From the NCBI GenBank assembly GCA_009923475.1, contig RFTM01000033.1:1-10606 (forward strand): a DNA stretch of 10,606 nt, read 5' to 3'. Positions 1 through 7,276 of this stretch are shown one piece after another. Position numbers and translations under genes: made by a program. Under the pieces are notes generated by a model. That model did no database searches and was not told where the DNA came from. It saw only the letters and a list, made by a program, of their open reading frames with translations. This DNA is from Gammaproteobacteria bacterium. Its GTDB lineage: Bacteria; Pseudomonadota; Gammaproteobacteria; Steroidobacterales; Steroidobacteraceae. Numbering within the stretch: position 1 is the first letter of the stretch; every line of letters begins with the position of its first letter.

Positions 1-2163
1 CAGCGTCTCGAGCACCGTGAGCAGGGTGCGCCGCGCGGCGCGGCGCGCGGCCGGATCGGCGTCGGGATCCTGCAGCACCGGCTTGGTGAGCTCGAGGTAC
101 CAGTCGCAGAACTCGTACCAGGTGAACTCGTAGAGCGCCGTGGCCGCGAAGTCGAAGCGGTATTCCGCGAAGCCCGCGTCGACCTCCGCGATGACCTTGC
201 CGAGCCTCGAGGTGATCCAGCGCTCGGCGACGCCCGGGGCGACCGCGCCCGACATGAGCTCGGGGTCGAGCGCACGGCCGTCGGCGTCCTCCACGGTCAT
301 CAGCACATAGCGCGCGGCGTTCCAGAGCTTGTTGCAGAAGTTGCGGTAGCCGCCGACGCGCGCCAGGTCGAAGCGCAGGTCGGCGCTCTGCGTGGCGAGC
401 GAGGCGAAGGTGAGGCGCAGGGCGTCGGTGCCGTGCGCCTCGATGCCCTGCGGGAAGGCCTTGCGCGTCGCCTTCTCGATGGCGGGGGCGAGCCGCGGCT
501 GCATCAGGCCCGTGGTGCGCTTGCGGACCAGGTCCTCGAGCGCGATGCCATCGACGATGTCGAGCGGGTCGATGACGTTGCCCTTCGACTTCGACATCTT
601 CTGGCCTTCCGAATCGCGGATGAGGCCGTGGACATAGACTTCCCGGAACGGCACCTCGCCCGTGAACTTGATGCCCATCATGATCATGCGGGCGACCCAG
701 AAGAAGATGATGTCGAAGCCCGTGACCAGCACCGCGGTCGGATAGAAGCGCTGCAGCGTGGCCTTGTCATCGGGCCAGCCGAGCGTGGAGAACGGCCACA
801 GCGCCGACGAGAACCAGGTGTCGAGCACATCCTCGTCCTGGCGCAGCGCGACGGAGGCGGGCAGGCCGTGACGCTCGCGGACCTCGGCCTCGTCGCGGCC
901 GACATAGAGCTTGCCGGCCTCGTCGTACCAGGCCGGGATGCGGTGCCCCCACCAGAGCTGGCGGCTGATGCACCAGTCCTTGATGTTGCGCATCCACTCG
1001 AAGTAGGTGCGGGACCAGTTCTCGGGGACGAAGCGGATGTGGCCGTCCTCGACCGCCTTGATGGCAGGCCCGGCGAGCGGCTCGATGCGCACGTACCACT
1101 GGTCGGTGAGGTAGGGCTCGATGACCGTGCCCGAGCGGTCGCCGCGCGGGACCATCAACTTGTGGGGGTCGATGCGCTCCAGGAGGCCCGCGGCCTCGAG
1201 CTCGGCGACCACGCGCTTGCGCGCCTCGAAGCGGTCCAGCCCGCGGAAGCGCTCGGGAACCTCGTCGTTCATGCGCGCGTCGGGCGTGAACACGTTGAGG
1301 CGGGGCAGGCCATGGCGCGCGCCGACCTCGTGGTCGTTGAAATCGTGCGCCGGCGTGATCTTGACGCAACCGGAACCGAACTCCGGGTCGACGTAGTCGT
1401 CGGCGATGACCGGGATCTCGCGCTCGGCGAGCGGCAGCCGCAGCATCTTGCCGACCAGCGGCGCGTAGCGCGCGTCGCCCGGGTGGACGGCGACGGCGAC
1501 GTCGCCGAGCATCGTCTCGGGTCGGGTGGTGGCGACGACGAGATGTCCGCTGCCGTCGGCGAGCGGGTATCGCAGGTGCCAGAGAGAGCCGTCTTCCTCG
1601 GTGTTGAGCACCTCGAGGTCGGAGACCGCGGTCTGCAGCACGGGGTCCCAGTTGACGAGCCGCTTGCCGCGGTAGATCAGGCCTTCCTCGTAGAGCCGCA
1701 CGAACACCTCGGTGACCGTGCGCGAGAGCCCCTCGTCCATGGTGAAGCGGTCGCGTGACCAGTCGACCGACGCACCGAGACGCCGCATCTGCCGGGCGAT
1801 GGTGCCGCCCGACTCGCCTTTCCACTTCCAGACGCGCTCGATGAAGGCGTCGCGCCCGAGACCGGCGCGGGTGAGCCCTTCGCCCTCGAGTTGCCGCTCG
1901 ACCACCATCTGGGTGGCGATGCCCGCATGGTCGGTGCCGGGTTGCCACAGCGCCGCGTCACCGCGCATGCGGTGGTAGCGGGTGAGGGCATCCATGATGG
2001 TGTCCTGGAACGCATGCCCCATGTGCAGCGTGCCGGTGACGTTCGGTGGCGGGATGACGATGCAGTAGCCCGCGCCCTCACCACCGGGCGCGAACAGCCC
2101 GGACGCCTCCCAACGCTCGTAGAGGCGGCGCTCGATGTCGGCGGGCGAGTAGACCTTCTCCAT
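1..2163 (-). CDS. valS: Valine--tRNA ligase (ValRS), C-terminus cut off by the window edge
   Basis: Cytoplasmic class Ia aminoacyl-tRNA synthetase that charges tRNA-Val with valine and edits misactivated threonine. Reading from ATG at 2163, 721 codons stay open to base 1. Visible signatures are the HIGH-type motif [13 protein letters not shown] (residues 38-50), the CP1 editing domain with [12 protein letters not shown] (210-221) and the [10 protein letters not shown] segment (76-85), the catalytic [16 protein letters not shown] segment (397-412), and KMSKS at 522-526. The anticodon-binding domain starts around residue 640. Full-length ValRS is about 920-960 residues, so roughly the last 200-230, including the usual C-terminal coiled-coil arm, lie outside. 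It starts 15 bases after the pepA stop with only a weak GAGG about 12 bases upstream of the ATG, so it is probably co-transcribed and perhaps translationally coupled with pepA. The holC gene often found between these two is absent. Identity is essentially certain. Confidence 0.98.
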   Translation of the reverse strand, partial: MEKVYSPADIERRLYERWEASGLFAPGGEGAGYCIVIPPPNVTGTLHMGHAFQDTIMDALTRYHRMRGDAALWQPGTDHAGIATQMVVERQLEGEGLTRAGLGRDAFIERVWKWKGESGGTIARQMRRLGASVDWSRDRFTMDEGLSRTVTEVFVRLYEEGLIYRGKRLVNWDPVLQTAVSDLEVLNTEEDGSLWHLRYPLADGSGHLVVATTRPETMLGDVAVAVHPGDARYAPLVGKMLRLPLAEREIPVIADDYVDPEFGSGCVKITPAHDFNDHEVGARHGLPRLNVFTPDARMNDEVPERFRGLDRFEARKRVVAELEAAGLLERIDPHKLMVPRGDRSGTVIEPYLTDQWYVRIEPLAGPAIKAVEDGHIRFVPENWSRTYFEWMRNIKDWCISRQLWWGHRIPAWYDEAGKLYVGRDEAEVRERHGLPASVALRQDEDVLDTWFSSALWPFSTLGWPDDKATLQRFYPTAVLVTGFDIIFFWVARMIMMGIKFTGEVPFREVYVHGLIRDSEGQKMSKSKGNVIDPLDIVDGIALEDLVRKRTTGLMQPRLAPAIEKATRKAFPQGIEAHGTDALRLTFASLATQSADLRFDLARVGGYRNFCNKLWNAARYVLMTVEDADGRALDPELMSGAVAPGVAERWITSRLGKVIAEVDAGFAEYRFDFAATALYEFTWYEFCDWYLELTKPVLQDPDADPAARRAARRTLLTVLETL

Positions 2164-2178
2164 GACCGGTGCGACGCC

Positions 2179-3669
2179 TCAGCGTCCCGCCCGGCGCAAC
2201 AGGAAGTCGGTGAGCAAGGCGACCGGTCGGCCGGTGCTGCCCTTGGCGCCGCCACCGACGTAGGCGGAACCGGCGATGTCCATGTGCGCCCAGCGCAGCC
2301 CCTTGGTGAAGCGCGCCAGGAAGGCGCCCGCGGTGATCGCGCCGCCGTCGCGGCCCGCGACGTTGGCGAGGTCGGCGAAGTTGCTCTTGAGCTGCTCGCC
2401 GTACTCTTCCGTGAGCGGCAGCTGCCAGGCGCGGTCGTCCGCGCGCAGCCCCGAGTCGACGAGCTCTCGCGCGAGCGCGTCGTCGTTGGCCATCACCCCG
2501 GTGTGGTGCATGCCGAGCGCGATGACGCAGGCGCCGGTGAGCGTCGCGAGGTCGACCACGGCCTGCGGCTTGAAGCGCCGCGCGTAATGGAGCGCATCGC
2601 AGAGGATGAGCCGGCCCTCGGCGTCGGTGTTGAGGATCTCGACGGTGGTGCCGGCGGCGCTGGTGACGATGTCGCCCGGCTTGATGGCGCGGCCGCTCGG
2701 CATGTTCTCGCAGGTCGGCACCAGGGCGACGACATTGAGCGGCAGGTCGAGCTCGGCGACCATCGCCATCGCGCCGAGCACGGCGGCGGCGCCCGACATG
2801 TCGAACTTCATCTCGTCCATCGCGCCCGGGTCCTTGAGCGAGATGCCGCCGGTGTCGAAGGTGATGCCCTTGCCGACGAGCACGACCGGCGCGCGCGGTC
2901 CGCGCTTGGCCTTGTGCTCGAGCACGATGAACTTCGGCGGTTGGTCGCTGCCCTGCGTGACGGCGAGGAAGCAGCCCATCTTCTCGGCGCGGATGTCCGC
3001 TTCCTCGAGCACGCGCACGCGCAGCGAAGGATGCCGCTCGGCGAGGGCGCGGGCCTGGTCAGCGAGGTAGCCCGGAGTGCAGACGTTGCCCGGGAGGTTG
3101 GCGAGATCGCGCATCAGGCGCGCGCCCTTGCCCGAGGCTTGGCCGTGGGCGATGCCGCGACGGGCCGCAGCGGCGCGGGTCGGGCGCACCGGCCCGAGCG
3201 CGATGCGCGCCAGCGCGGGCGCTGCGGGCTTGGTCCCCGACTTCAGGTCGTTGACGCGATACAGCGCGGCGTGGATGGCTTCGGTCGCCGAACGTCCGAA
3301 GAGGTAGTCGTCGAGTTCGCGCGGCTCCGGCCGGGCGAGGGCGACCGCCGCACTGGCGCAGCGCGTGCGCGACAGGGCCGTCACCGCGGCGACCAGGGCC
3401 TTGCGCCAGTTGCGGCGCGTCACCGACTTGCCGCCCTGGCCCACGAGCAGGATGCGCGTGGCCTTCAGCCGGGGCGCGGCGGGCAACAACAGCGTCTCGG
3501 CGAGCCGACCCGGGAAATCGCCCCGCTTGAGGAAGCGGCTGATGGCGCCCCCCGCTCGACGGTCCAGGGCGGCGGCGGCGGCGCAGAGTTCGCCCCCGTC
3601 ATGGACGCCGACCACGAGACAGTCGGCGTCGCGCTGCGCGAGGTTGCCGGTGAAGATGTCGATCTGCAT
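2179..3669 (-). CDS. pepA: Leucyl (cytosol) aminopeptidase PepA, family M17
   Basis: Cytoplasmic two-metal aminopeptidase that removes N-terminal residues from peptides; in E. coli the hexamer also binds DNA in Xer recombination and carAB control. The protein is 496 residues (E. coli 503). The M17 signature NTDAEGRL is at 347-354. All known metal ligands and catalytic residues of E. coli PepA have counterparts shifted by three: K267, D272, D290, D349 and E351 for metal, K279 and R353 for catalysis. The poorly conserved N-terminal domain covers residues 1-160. The reading frame stays open upstream to 4104, but the start MQIDIF at 3669 matches the family N-terminus and has GGGAG (3676-3680) six bases upstream; the extension would run through lptF on the other strand. 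It is divergent from lptF, as in many Gammaproteobacteria, and leads into valS. Function is confident; whether it also regulates DNA here cannot be told. Confidence 0.98.
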   Translation of the reverse strand: MQIDIFTGNLAQRDADCLVVGVHDGGELCAAAAALDRRAGGAISRFLKRGDFPGRLAETLLLPAAPRLKATRILLVGQGGKSVTRRNWRKALVAAVTALSRTRCASAAVALARPEPRELDDYLFGRSATEAIHAALYRVNDLKSGTKPAAPALARIALGPVRPTRAAAARRGIAHGQASGKGARLMRDLANLPGNVCTPGYLADQARALAERHPSLRVRVLEEADIRAEKMGCFLAVTQGSDQPPKFIVLEHKAKRGPRAPVVLVGKGITFDTGGISLKDPGAMDEMKFDMSGAAAVLGAMAMVAELDLPLNVVALVPTCENMPSGRAIKPGDIVTSAAGTTVEILNTDAEGRLILCDALHYARRFKPQAVVDLATLTGACVIALGMHHTGVMANDDALARELVDSGLRADDRAWQLPLTEEYGEQLKSNFADLANVAGRDGGAITAGAFLARFTKGLRWAHMDIAGSAYVGGGAKGSTGRPVALLTDFLLRRAGR

Positions 3670-3700
3670 GCGAGGCTCCCAAAAGACGGTCGAGGCAAAC

Positions 3701-3709
3701 TGATATTCT
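3701..3709 (+). promoter_or_regulatory. Candidate extended -10 element of the lptFG operon promoter
   Basis: The plus strand reads TGATATTCT, which fits the extended -10 layout TGn followed by TATTCT (four of six to TATAAT). It overlaps the oppositely oriented TAGAAT of pepA in the only AT-rich patch of the 59-base divergent gap. Transcription would start near 3716, about 13 bases before the TTG start of lptF. No -35 box is recognisable; an extended -10 can do without one. Prediction only. Confidence 0.3.
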
Positions 3710-3711
3710 AG
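3705..3711 (-). promoter_or_regulatory. Candidate -10 element of the pepA(-valS) promoter
   Basis: On the minus strand the sequence reads CTAGAAT; TAGAAT matches the sigma-70 -10 consensus at five of six bases. Transcription would start near 3698, giving a leader of about 29 bases before the pepA ATG, with GGGAG inside it. No good -35 box is visible at 16-18 bases. The same CTAGAAT stands at the same distance upstream of the peptidase gene at 9318. Prediction only. Confidence 0.4.
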
Positions 3712-3728
3712 CGTTTTCGCGACCCGGA

Positions 3729-4832
3729 TTGCCCTTGGCCAGCATCCTCCCCCGATACCTGCTGCGCGAGATCGTCGCCGCCTGGCTGGCGGTGACGGTG
3801 GTGCTGCTCGTGGTGCTGATGACCAACCAGTTCGCCACCGTGCTGGCGCGGGCCGCCGAGGGCGGCTTCCCCCGCGAGGTGGTGCTGCAGCTCGTCGCCT
3901 TGGGCTCCGTGCGGAACATCGCGGTGCTGCTGCCGGTCGGCCTGTTGCTCGGGGTGATGTTGGCGCTCGGGCGGCTCTATCAGGACAGCGAGATGACGGC
4001 GGTGGTGGCCTGCGGCGTCGAGCCTTGGCGCATCTATGCGCCGATCGCCGCGCTGGCGCTGGTGGTCGCCGGCGGCGTGGCCTGGCTGTCGTTGGGCGCG
4101 GCACCGGCCAGCGAGCGCGGCCTGCAAGAGCTGCGCAACCAGGCGGTGCGCGCCGGGGAGTTCGCGCCCATCGCGGCCGGCAAGTTCCGCAGCTTCGGCG
4201 GCGGCTCGGCGGTGTTCTATGCCCAGTCGACGGCCCCGGACGGCGGATTCGAGAAGGTCTTCGTCAAGCGGCTGCGGGGGGACGTGTACGAGATCGCCGT
4301 CGCCGACCGGGCGCGGCACGAGATCTCGCCCGACGGCAGCCTCCACACGCTCACGCTCATCGACGGCGAGCGCTATGAGGGGCGACCGGGCTCGCCCGAG
4401 TTCCGGCGCGTCCGGTTCAAGGAGAACGTCATCCCGGTGCGCCTGCCTGGTCCCCCGCCCGGACGGTTCGACATCGAGTCGGTCTCGACGGCGGAACTGA
4501 TCGGCCGCAGCGACCGTCCTGCCCGCGCCGAGCTCGCGTGGCGCGTGGGCTTGCCCGTGATGGTGTTCGTGCTGGCGCTGCTCGCAGTGCCGATGGCGCG
4601 GCTGCGTCCGAGGCAGGGGCGCTACGCCCGCCTTTGGATCGCGATCACCGTCTATTTCGTGTATTTCAGCCTCGCGTCCGCGGCTCGGGTCTGGATCGAG
4701 CGCGGCGCTGCGCCCGCTTGGGCGGGCCTGTGGTGGGTGCATGCGGCGGTCGCGATCGTCACGCTGGGCCTGCTGTTCGGGCCGGCACGGCTCGCGCGCC
4801 TGCGGCATCGCGACCGGGCGGTGCCGGCATGA
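3729..4832 (+). CDS. lptF: LPS export ABC transporter permease LptF
   Basis: Inner-membrane half of the LptB2FG complex that extracts lipopolysaccharide and passes it to LptC and the periplasmic LptA bridge. The 367-residue protein has the YjgP/YjgQ layout: membrane segments around 14-33, 60-82 and 102-122, a periplasmic beta-jellyroll domain from about 125 to 265, then three more segments at about 272-290, 301-318 and 333-351. The segment GRLYQDSEMTAVVACG (81-96) is the conserved cytoplasmic coupling region facing LptB. The gene has no ATG near its start; TTG at 3729 is the furthest upstream usual start codon, and TTG at 3735 (MASILPRYLLRE) is an equally possible and perhaps more typical start. 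Neither has a clear Shine-Dalgarno sequence. The stop overlaps the lptG start as ATGA. It is assigned LptF rather than LptG from gene order and the RYL..E N-terminus. Confidence 0.95.
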   Translation: MPLASILPRYLLREIVAAWLAVTVVLLVVLMTNQFATVLARAAEGGFPREVVLQLVALGSVRNIAVLLPVGLLLGVMLALGRLYQDSEMTAVVACGVEPWRIYAPIAALALVVAGGVAWLSLGAAPASERGLQELRNQAVRAGEFAPIAAGKFRSFGGGSAVFYAQSTAPDGGFEKVFVKRLRGDVYEIAVADRARHEISPDGSLHTLTLIDGERYEGRPGSPEFRRVRFKENVIPVRLPGPPPGRFDIESVSTAELIGRSDRPARAELAWRVGLPVMVFVLALLAVPMARLRPRQGRYARLWIAITVYFVYFSLASAARVWIERGAAPAWAGLWWVHAAVAIVTLGLLFGPARLARLRHRDRAVPA

Positions 4833-5941
4833 ACCGCATCGACCGGTACGTGTTGCGGGCGGTGCTCGGCGGCGTGCTGCTCGTGATGACCGTGCTGCTG
4901 AGCCTCGGCGCGCTGTTCGTGCTGCTCGGCCAGCAGGACGACATCGGCGTCGGCCGCTATACGGTCTGGAAGGCGTTGGCGTTCGTCGGGCTCAACCTGC
5001 CGCAGCAGGTCTGGGAGATGCTGCCCATCAGCGCGCTGATCGGCTCCCTGCTCGGGCTCGGCGCGCTGGCGCGCGGCAGCGAGCTCACGGTGATGCGCGC
5101 GGCGGGGCTGTCGGTCTGGCAGATCGGGCGTGGCGTCGTGCTGGCCGGCTTGCTGTTGCTCGCCTTCGGCGTGGCGGTGGGCGAGTGGCTGGCGCCGCCG
5201 ATGCAACAGCTCGGGCGCGAGGTGAAGGCCTTCGCCAAGTTCTCCAACGTCAGCTTCGCCGGTTCGGGCGATGCCTGGGTGCGCGACGGCGACCTCATCG
5301 TCAATGTCGAGCGGCAGACGGGCGATTCGCAGTTCGGCGGGATGATGGTCTACGAGCTCGGCCCGGACAACCGCCTGCAGTCGATGGGCCGCGCGGCCAC
5401 GGCGCGCGAGGTCGGGTCGGTCGCCAAGTCCGTCGCCAAACCGGGCGGCGGGCGCGAGGCTGCGAGCGCGTGGCGCCTCGAGCAATACGCCGAGACCCGT
5501 TTCGACGGCGACTGCAGCATCGCCTCGAGCAGCGCCGGGCGGACGCTTGAATCCAACGTCGGCGCCGAGTTCCTCGGCATCGCCGCCACCATCCCCGGCC
5601 AGCTGCCTTCGACCGCGCTCTGGCGCATGATCCGCCACCTCAAGACCAACGGCCTCGATTCACGCGAGCCCGTGTTCGCCTTCCATTCGCGCATCGCGCG
5701 CACGGTGGCGGTGCTGTTCGCGGTGCTGCTCGCCTTGCCCTTCGTGTTCGGCTCGATGCGCTCGGCAGGCGCCGGGGCGCGCATCGGTCTCGGGCTGATG
5801 CTCGGCATCGTGTTCTTCCTGCTGCAGCAGATGATCGAGAGCGGCGCGATCGTGTACGGCGGCGATCCGGCGCTCTTCGCGTGGTTGCCGACGATGCTGA
5901 TGGCCGCCGCCGCGACGGTGCTGATCGCCAGGACCCGTTAG
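4829..5941 (+). CDS. lptG: LPS export ABC transporter permease LptG
   Basis: Second permease of LptB2FG; it pairs with LptF to form the V-shaped cavity that holds LPS. The protein has 370 residues, normal for the family. MNRIDRYVLRAVLGG is the typical LptG N-terminus. Membrane segments lie around 11-33, 62-82 and 100-118, the periplasmic jellyroll domain spans about 125-280, and further segments lie around 290-309, 318-336 and 348-366. The coupling region after TM2 contains RGSELTVMRAAGLS (82-95). The frame is open upstream to 4538, but that part lies inside lptF; the ATGA overlap at 4829-4832 fits translational coupling and gives the family-length product. Residues about 193-215 (EVGSVAKSVAKPGGGREAAS) form a small low-complexity stretch in the periplasmic domain, possibly a lineage-specific loop. 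Two short-gap genes follow in the same direction. Confidence 0.96.
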   Translation: MNRIDRYVLRAVLGGVLLVMTVLLSLGALFVLLGQQDDIGVGRYTVWKALAFVGLNLPQQVWEMLPISALIGSLLGLGALARGSELTVMRAAGLSVWQIGRGVVLAGLLLLAFGVAVGEWLAPPMQQLGREVKAFAKFSNVSFAGSGDAWVRDGDLIVNVERQTGDSQFGGMMVYELGPDNRLQSMGRAATAREVGSVAKSVAKPGGGREAASAWRLEQYAETRFDGDCSIASSSAGRTLESNVGAEFLGIAATIPGQLPSTALWRMIRHLKTNGLDSREPVFAFHSRIARTVAVLFAVLLALPFVFGSMRSAGAGARIGLGLMLGIVFFLLQQMIESGAIVYGGDPALFAWLPTMLMAAAATVLIARTR

Positions 5942-5956
5942 CCGACCGGAGGGCAG

Positions 5957-6427
5957 ATGACGACGATGGTCAAGCGCACGACCCTGATCGTGCGGGACGT
6001 GGAGCGCTCGCGCGCGTTCTACCGAGACGTGCTCGGCATGCGGACCTGGTACGACGACCGGATCACGCTGTCCGGCGTCGGGCTCGCGGCCGGCAAGAAG
6101 GGCGACGAGACGCACCTCGTCATCATGGAGGCCTCCGACCCCTTGGTGGCCAAGATCGGCCTGCTGCAGTTCACCTCGCCCGCGATGCCGCCGCCTCCGC
6201 CCCGCGAGCGGCTCGGCATCGGCGACATCGTGTTCGTGATGCAAGGCGATGACGCGGCCGGCGTCCACCAGCGCGCGCTCGCCTTCGGCGCGAGGGTCCA
6301 TGCCGCGCCGCACCGCTACGAGGTGCGGGGCGCCGACGGCGCGCAGCTCGTGATGACCTCGGTGAGCCTCTGGGACCCCGACGACTACTTCATCGAGTAC
6401 AACCAGCGGCATACGACGGGAGGCTGA
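5957..6427 (+). CDS. VOC (glyoxalase/bleomycin-resistance/extradiol dioxygenase) superfamily protein, substrate unknown
   Basis: A 156-residue protein with two beta-alpha-beta-beta-beta modules, residues about 5-75 and 88-150. The first module has the typical VRDVERSRAFYRDVLGM (12-28), and the second ends with the usual DPDDYFIEYNQ (140-150), in which E147 is the family's C-terminal metal ligand. At the position normally held by His or Gln in strand 1 (seven residues before D14) stands R7, and the equivalent place in the second module is D90. Both are poor fits to the standard His/Glu metal set, so it may be a non-enzymatic binding protein or use another metal geometry. Five prolines (78-82) link the modules. 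The start has GGAGGG only three bases upstream; ATG at 5966 is an alternative with a long spacing of 12. It follows lptG by 15 bases and ends two bases before the cytochrome gene. Superfamily sure, function unknown. Confidence 0.85.
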   Translation: MTTMVKRTTLIVRDVERSRAFYRDVLGMRTWYDDRITLSGVGLAAGKKGDETHLVIMEASDPLVAKIGLLQFTSPAMPPPPPRERLGIGDIVFVMQGDDAAGVHQRALAFGARVHAAPHRYEVRGADGAQLVMTSVSLWDPDDYFIEYNQRHTTGG

Positions 6428-6429
6428 AG

Positions 6430-7134
6430 ATGGCGGGCACGGAGCAGGGCGCGCGGCAGGTCTGGGACCTTCCGGTCCGGCTGATGCACTGGGGGCTCGT
6501 CCTCGCCGTGCTCGGGTCATGGCTCACCCGCAAGCTCGAGGGCGACTGGTTCGCTTGGCACATACGCTGCGGCTATGCGGTGCTGCTGATCGCCGCCACG
6601 CGCATCGTCTGGGGCTTCGTCGGCACCCGGCATGCGCGTTTCAGCGATTTCGTGCGTGGCCCGAGCGCCATACTTCGCTACCTGCGGGACGGCACGGATG
6701 CCGCCGGTCAGCGCATCGTCGGCCACAACCCGCTCGGCGCGCTGATGGTGCTGGCGATGCTCGCGATGCTGCTTGCGCAGGCGACGCTCGGGCTGTTCGC
6801 CAACGACCAGGTGTTCTCGACCGGGCCGCTCTACGGCTATGTGAGCGCGGCGACCAGCGACCGTCTCACGTCGCTGCACAAACAGCTCTTCGACGTGATC
6901 GTCGCCGCCATCGTGGTGCATGTGGTCGCGGCGGTCTTCTACCTTCTCGTTCGGCGCGAGAACCTGATCCTGCCGATGGTCACCGGACGCAAGCCCGGGG
7001 AGTCGCTCCCGCCCGGCGCCACGGACATCGGGCCGTCCCGGACGCTGCTTGCGGCCGCGATCGCCGCCGCTCTCGGCGCTTTGCTTTGGTGGGTGGTGCG
7101 GAACGCGCCCGAGGCGTCGCTATTCGCGTTCTGA
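6430..7134 (+). CDS. Cytochrome b561-type diheme membrane protein
   Basis: A 234-residue inner-membrane electron carrier of the bacterial cytochrome b561 / hydrogenase-type cytochrome b family. Five hydrophobic segments are visible at about 19-33, 45-66, 101-122, 153-174 and 203-223. Histidines in or beside them suit two bis-His b hemes: H20 in RLMHW, H44 in AWHIRCGY, H99 in GHNPLGA, H150 in LHKQLFD and H164 in VVHVVAAVFY. WDLPVRLMHW near the N-terminus and HNPLGALMV are typical of this family, which often passes electrons from quinol to a small cytochrome c or an oxidoreductase. No such partner is encoded in the window, so the role is open. It has a strong GGGAGG (6418-6423) inside the end of the VOC gene, six bases from the ATG, so it is translated in the same operon. 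Its stop lies one base from the stop of the convergent ORF. Confidence 0.9.
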   Translation: MAGTEQGARQVWDLPVRLMHWGLVLAVLGSWLTRKLEGDWFAWHIRCGYAVLLIAATRIVWGFVGTRHARFSDFVRGPSAILRYLRDGTDAAGQRIVGHNPLGALMVLAMLAMLLAQATLGLFANDQVFSTGPLYGYVSAATSDRLTSLHKQLFDVIVAAIVVHVVAAVFYLLVRRENLILPMVTGRKPGESLPPGATDIGPSRTLLAAAIAAALGALLWWVVRNAPEASLFAF

Positions 7135-7135
7135 A

Positions 7136-7276
7136 TCACGCGACTGCGGTCGCGATCTCGCCCAAGCCTGCGATGCCGCAGCGGATGCGGTCGCCGCGGC
7201 GCACCGGGAACAGCGCGCCGCCGCCCGCGATGCGTGCGGTCACCGTCGGCGGCGGCGCGAAGGCGAAGTCCGTCAC
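7136..7276 (-). pseudogene. Remnant of a fumarylacetoacetate hydrolase (FAH) family gene with an in-frame internal deletion
   Basis: A 46-codon ORF starting at GTG (7274-7276), which overlaps the TGA of the peptidase gene as GTGA. Residues 1-27 (VTDFAFAPPP... ending ALFPVRR) look like the N-terminus of FAH-family proteins, where FPVRR is followed by ICVGRNY-type sequence. Residues 28-46 (GDRIRCGIAGLGEIATAVA) look like the extreme C-terminus, where a GD.I...I.GLGE pattern ends the protein. The normal middle of about 180 residues, with all metal-binding acidic residues, is missing between codons 27 and 28 (near 7195/7196). The arginine pair could occur at both ends, consistent with deletion by short homology. 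It may still be translated, coupled to the peptidase, but cannot be an FAH enzyme. The family match is from memory of typical sequences, not a search. An assembly collapse would look the same. Confidence 0.6.

Noticed and set aside
433..1758. 441-codon plus-strand open frame opposite valS
   Set aside because: Shadow of valS in the antisense frame; no domain or ribosome site.
1891..3711. 606-codon plus-strand open frame opposite pepA and the start of valS
   Set aside because: Antisense to two certain genes, spans both, and has compositionally biased translation; GC-driven shadow.
3670..4104. 145-codon N-terminal extension of pepA
   Set aside because: Runs antisense through lptF, is Arg/Pro/Ser-rich, and passes beyond the family-typical start MQIDIF, which has its own ribosome site.
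3708..5638. Long minus-strand open frames opposite lptF and lptG (3708-4808 and 4652-5638)
   Set aside because: His/Arg/Gln-rich translations antisense to genes with clear membrane topology; shadows.
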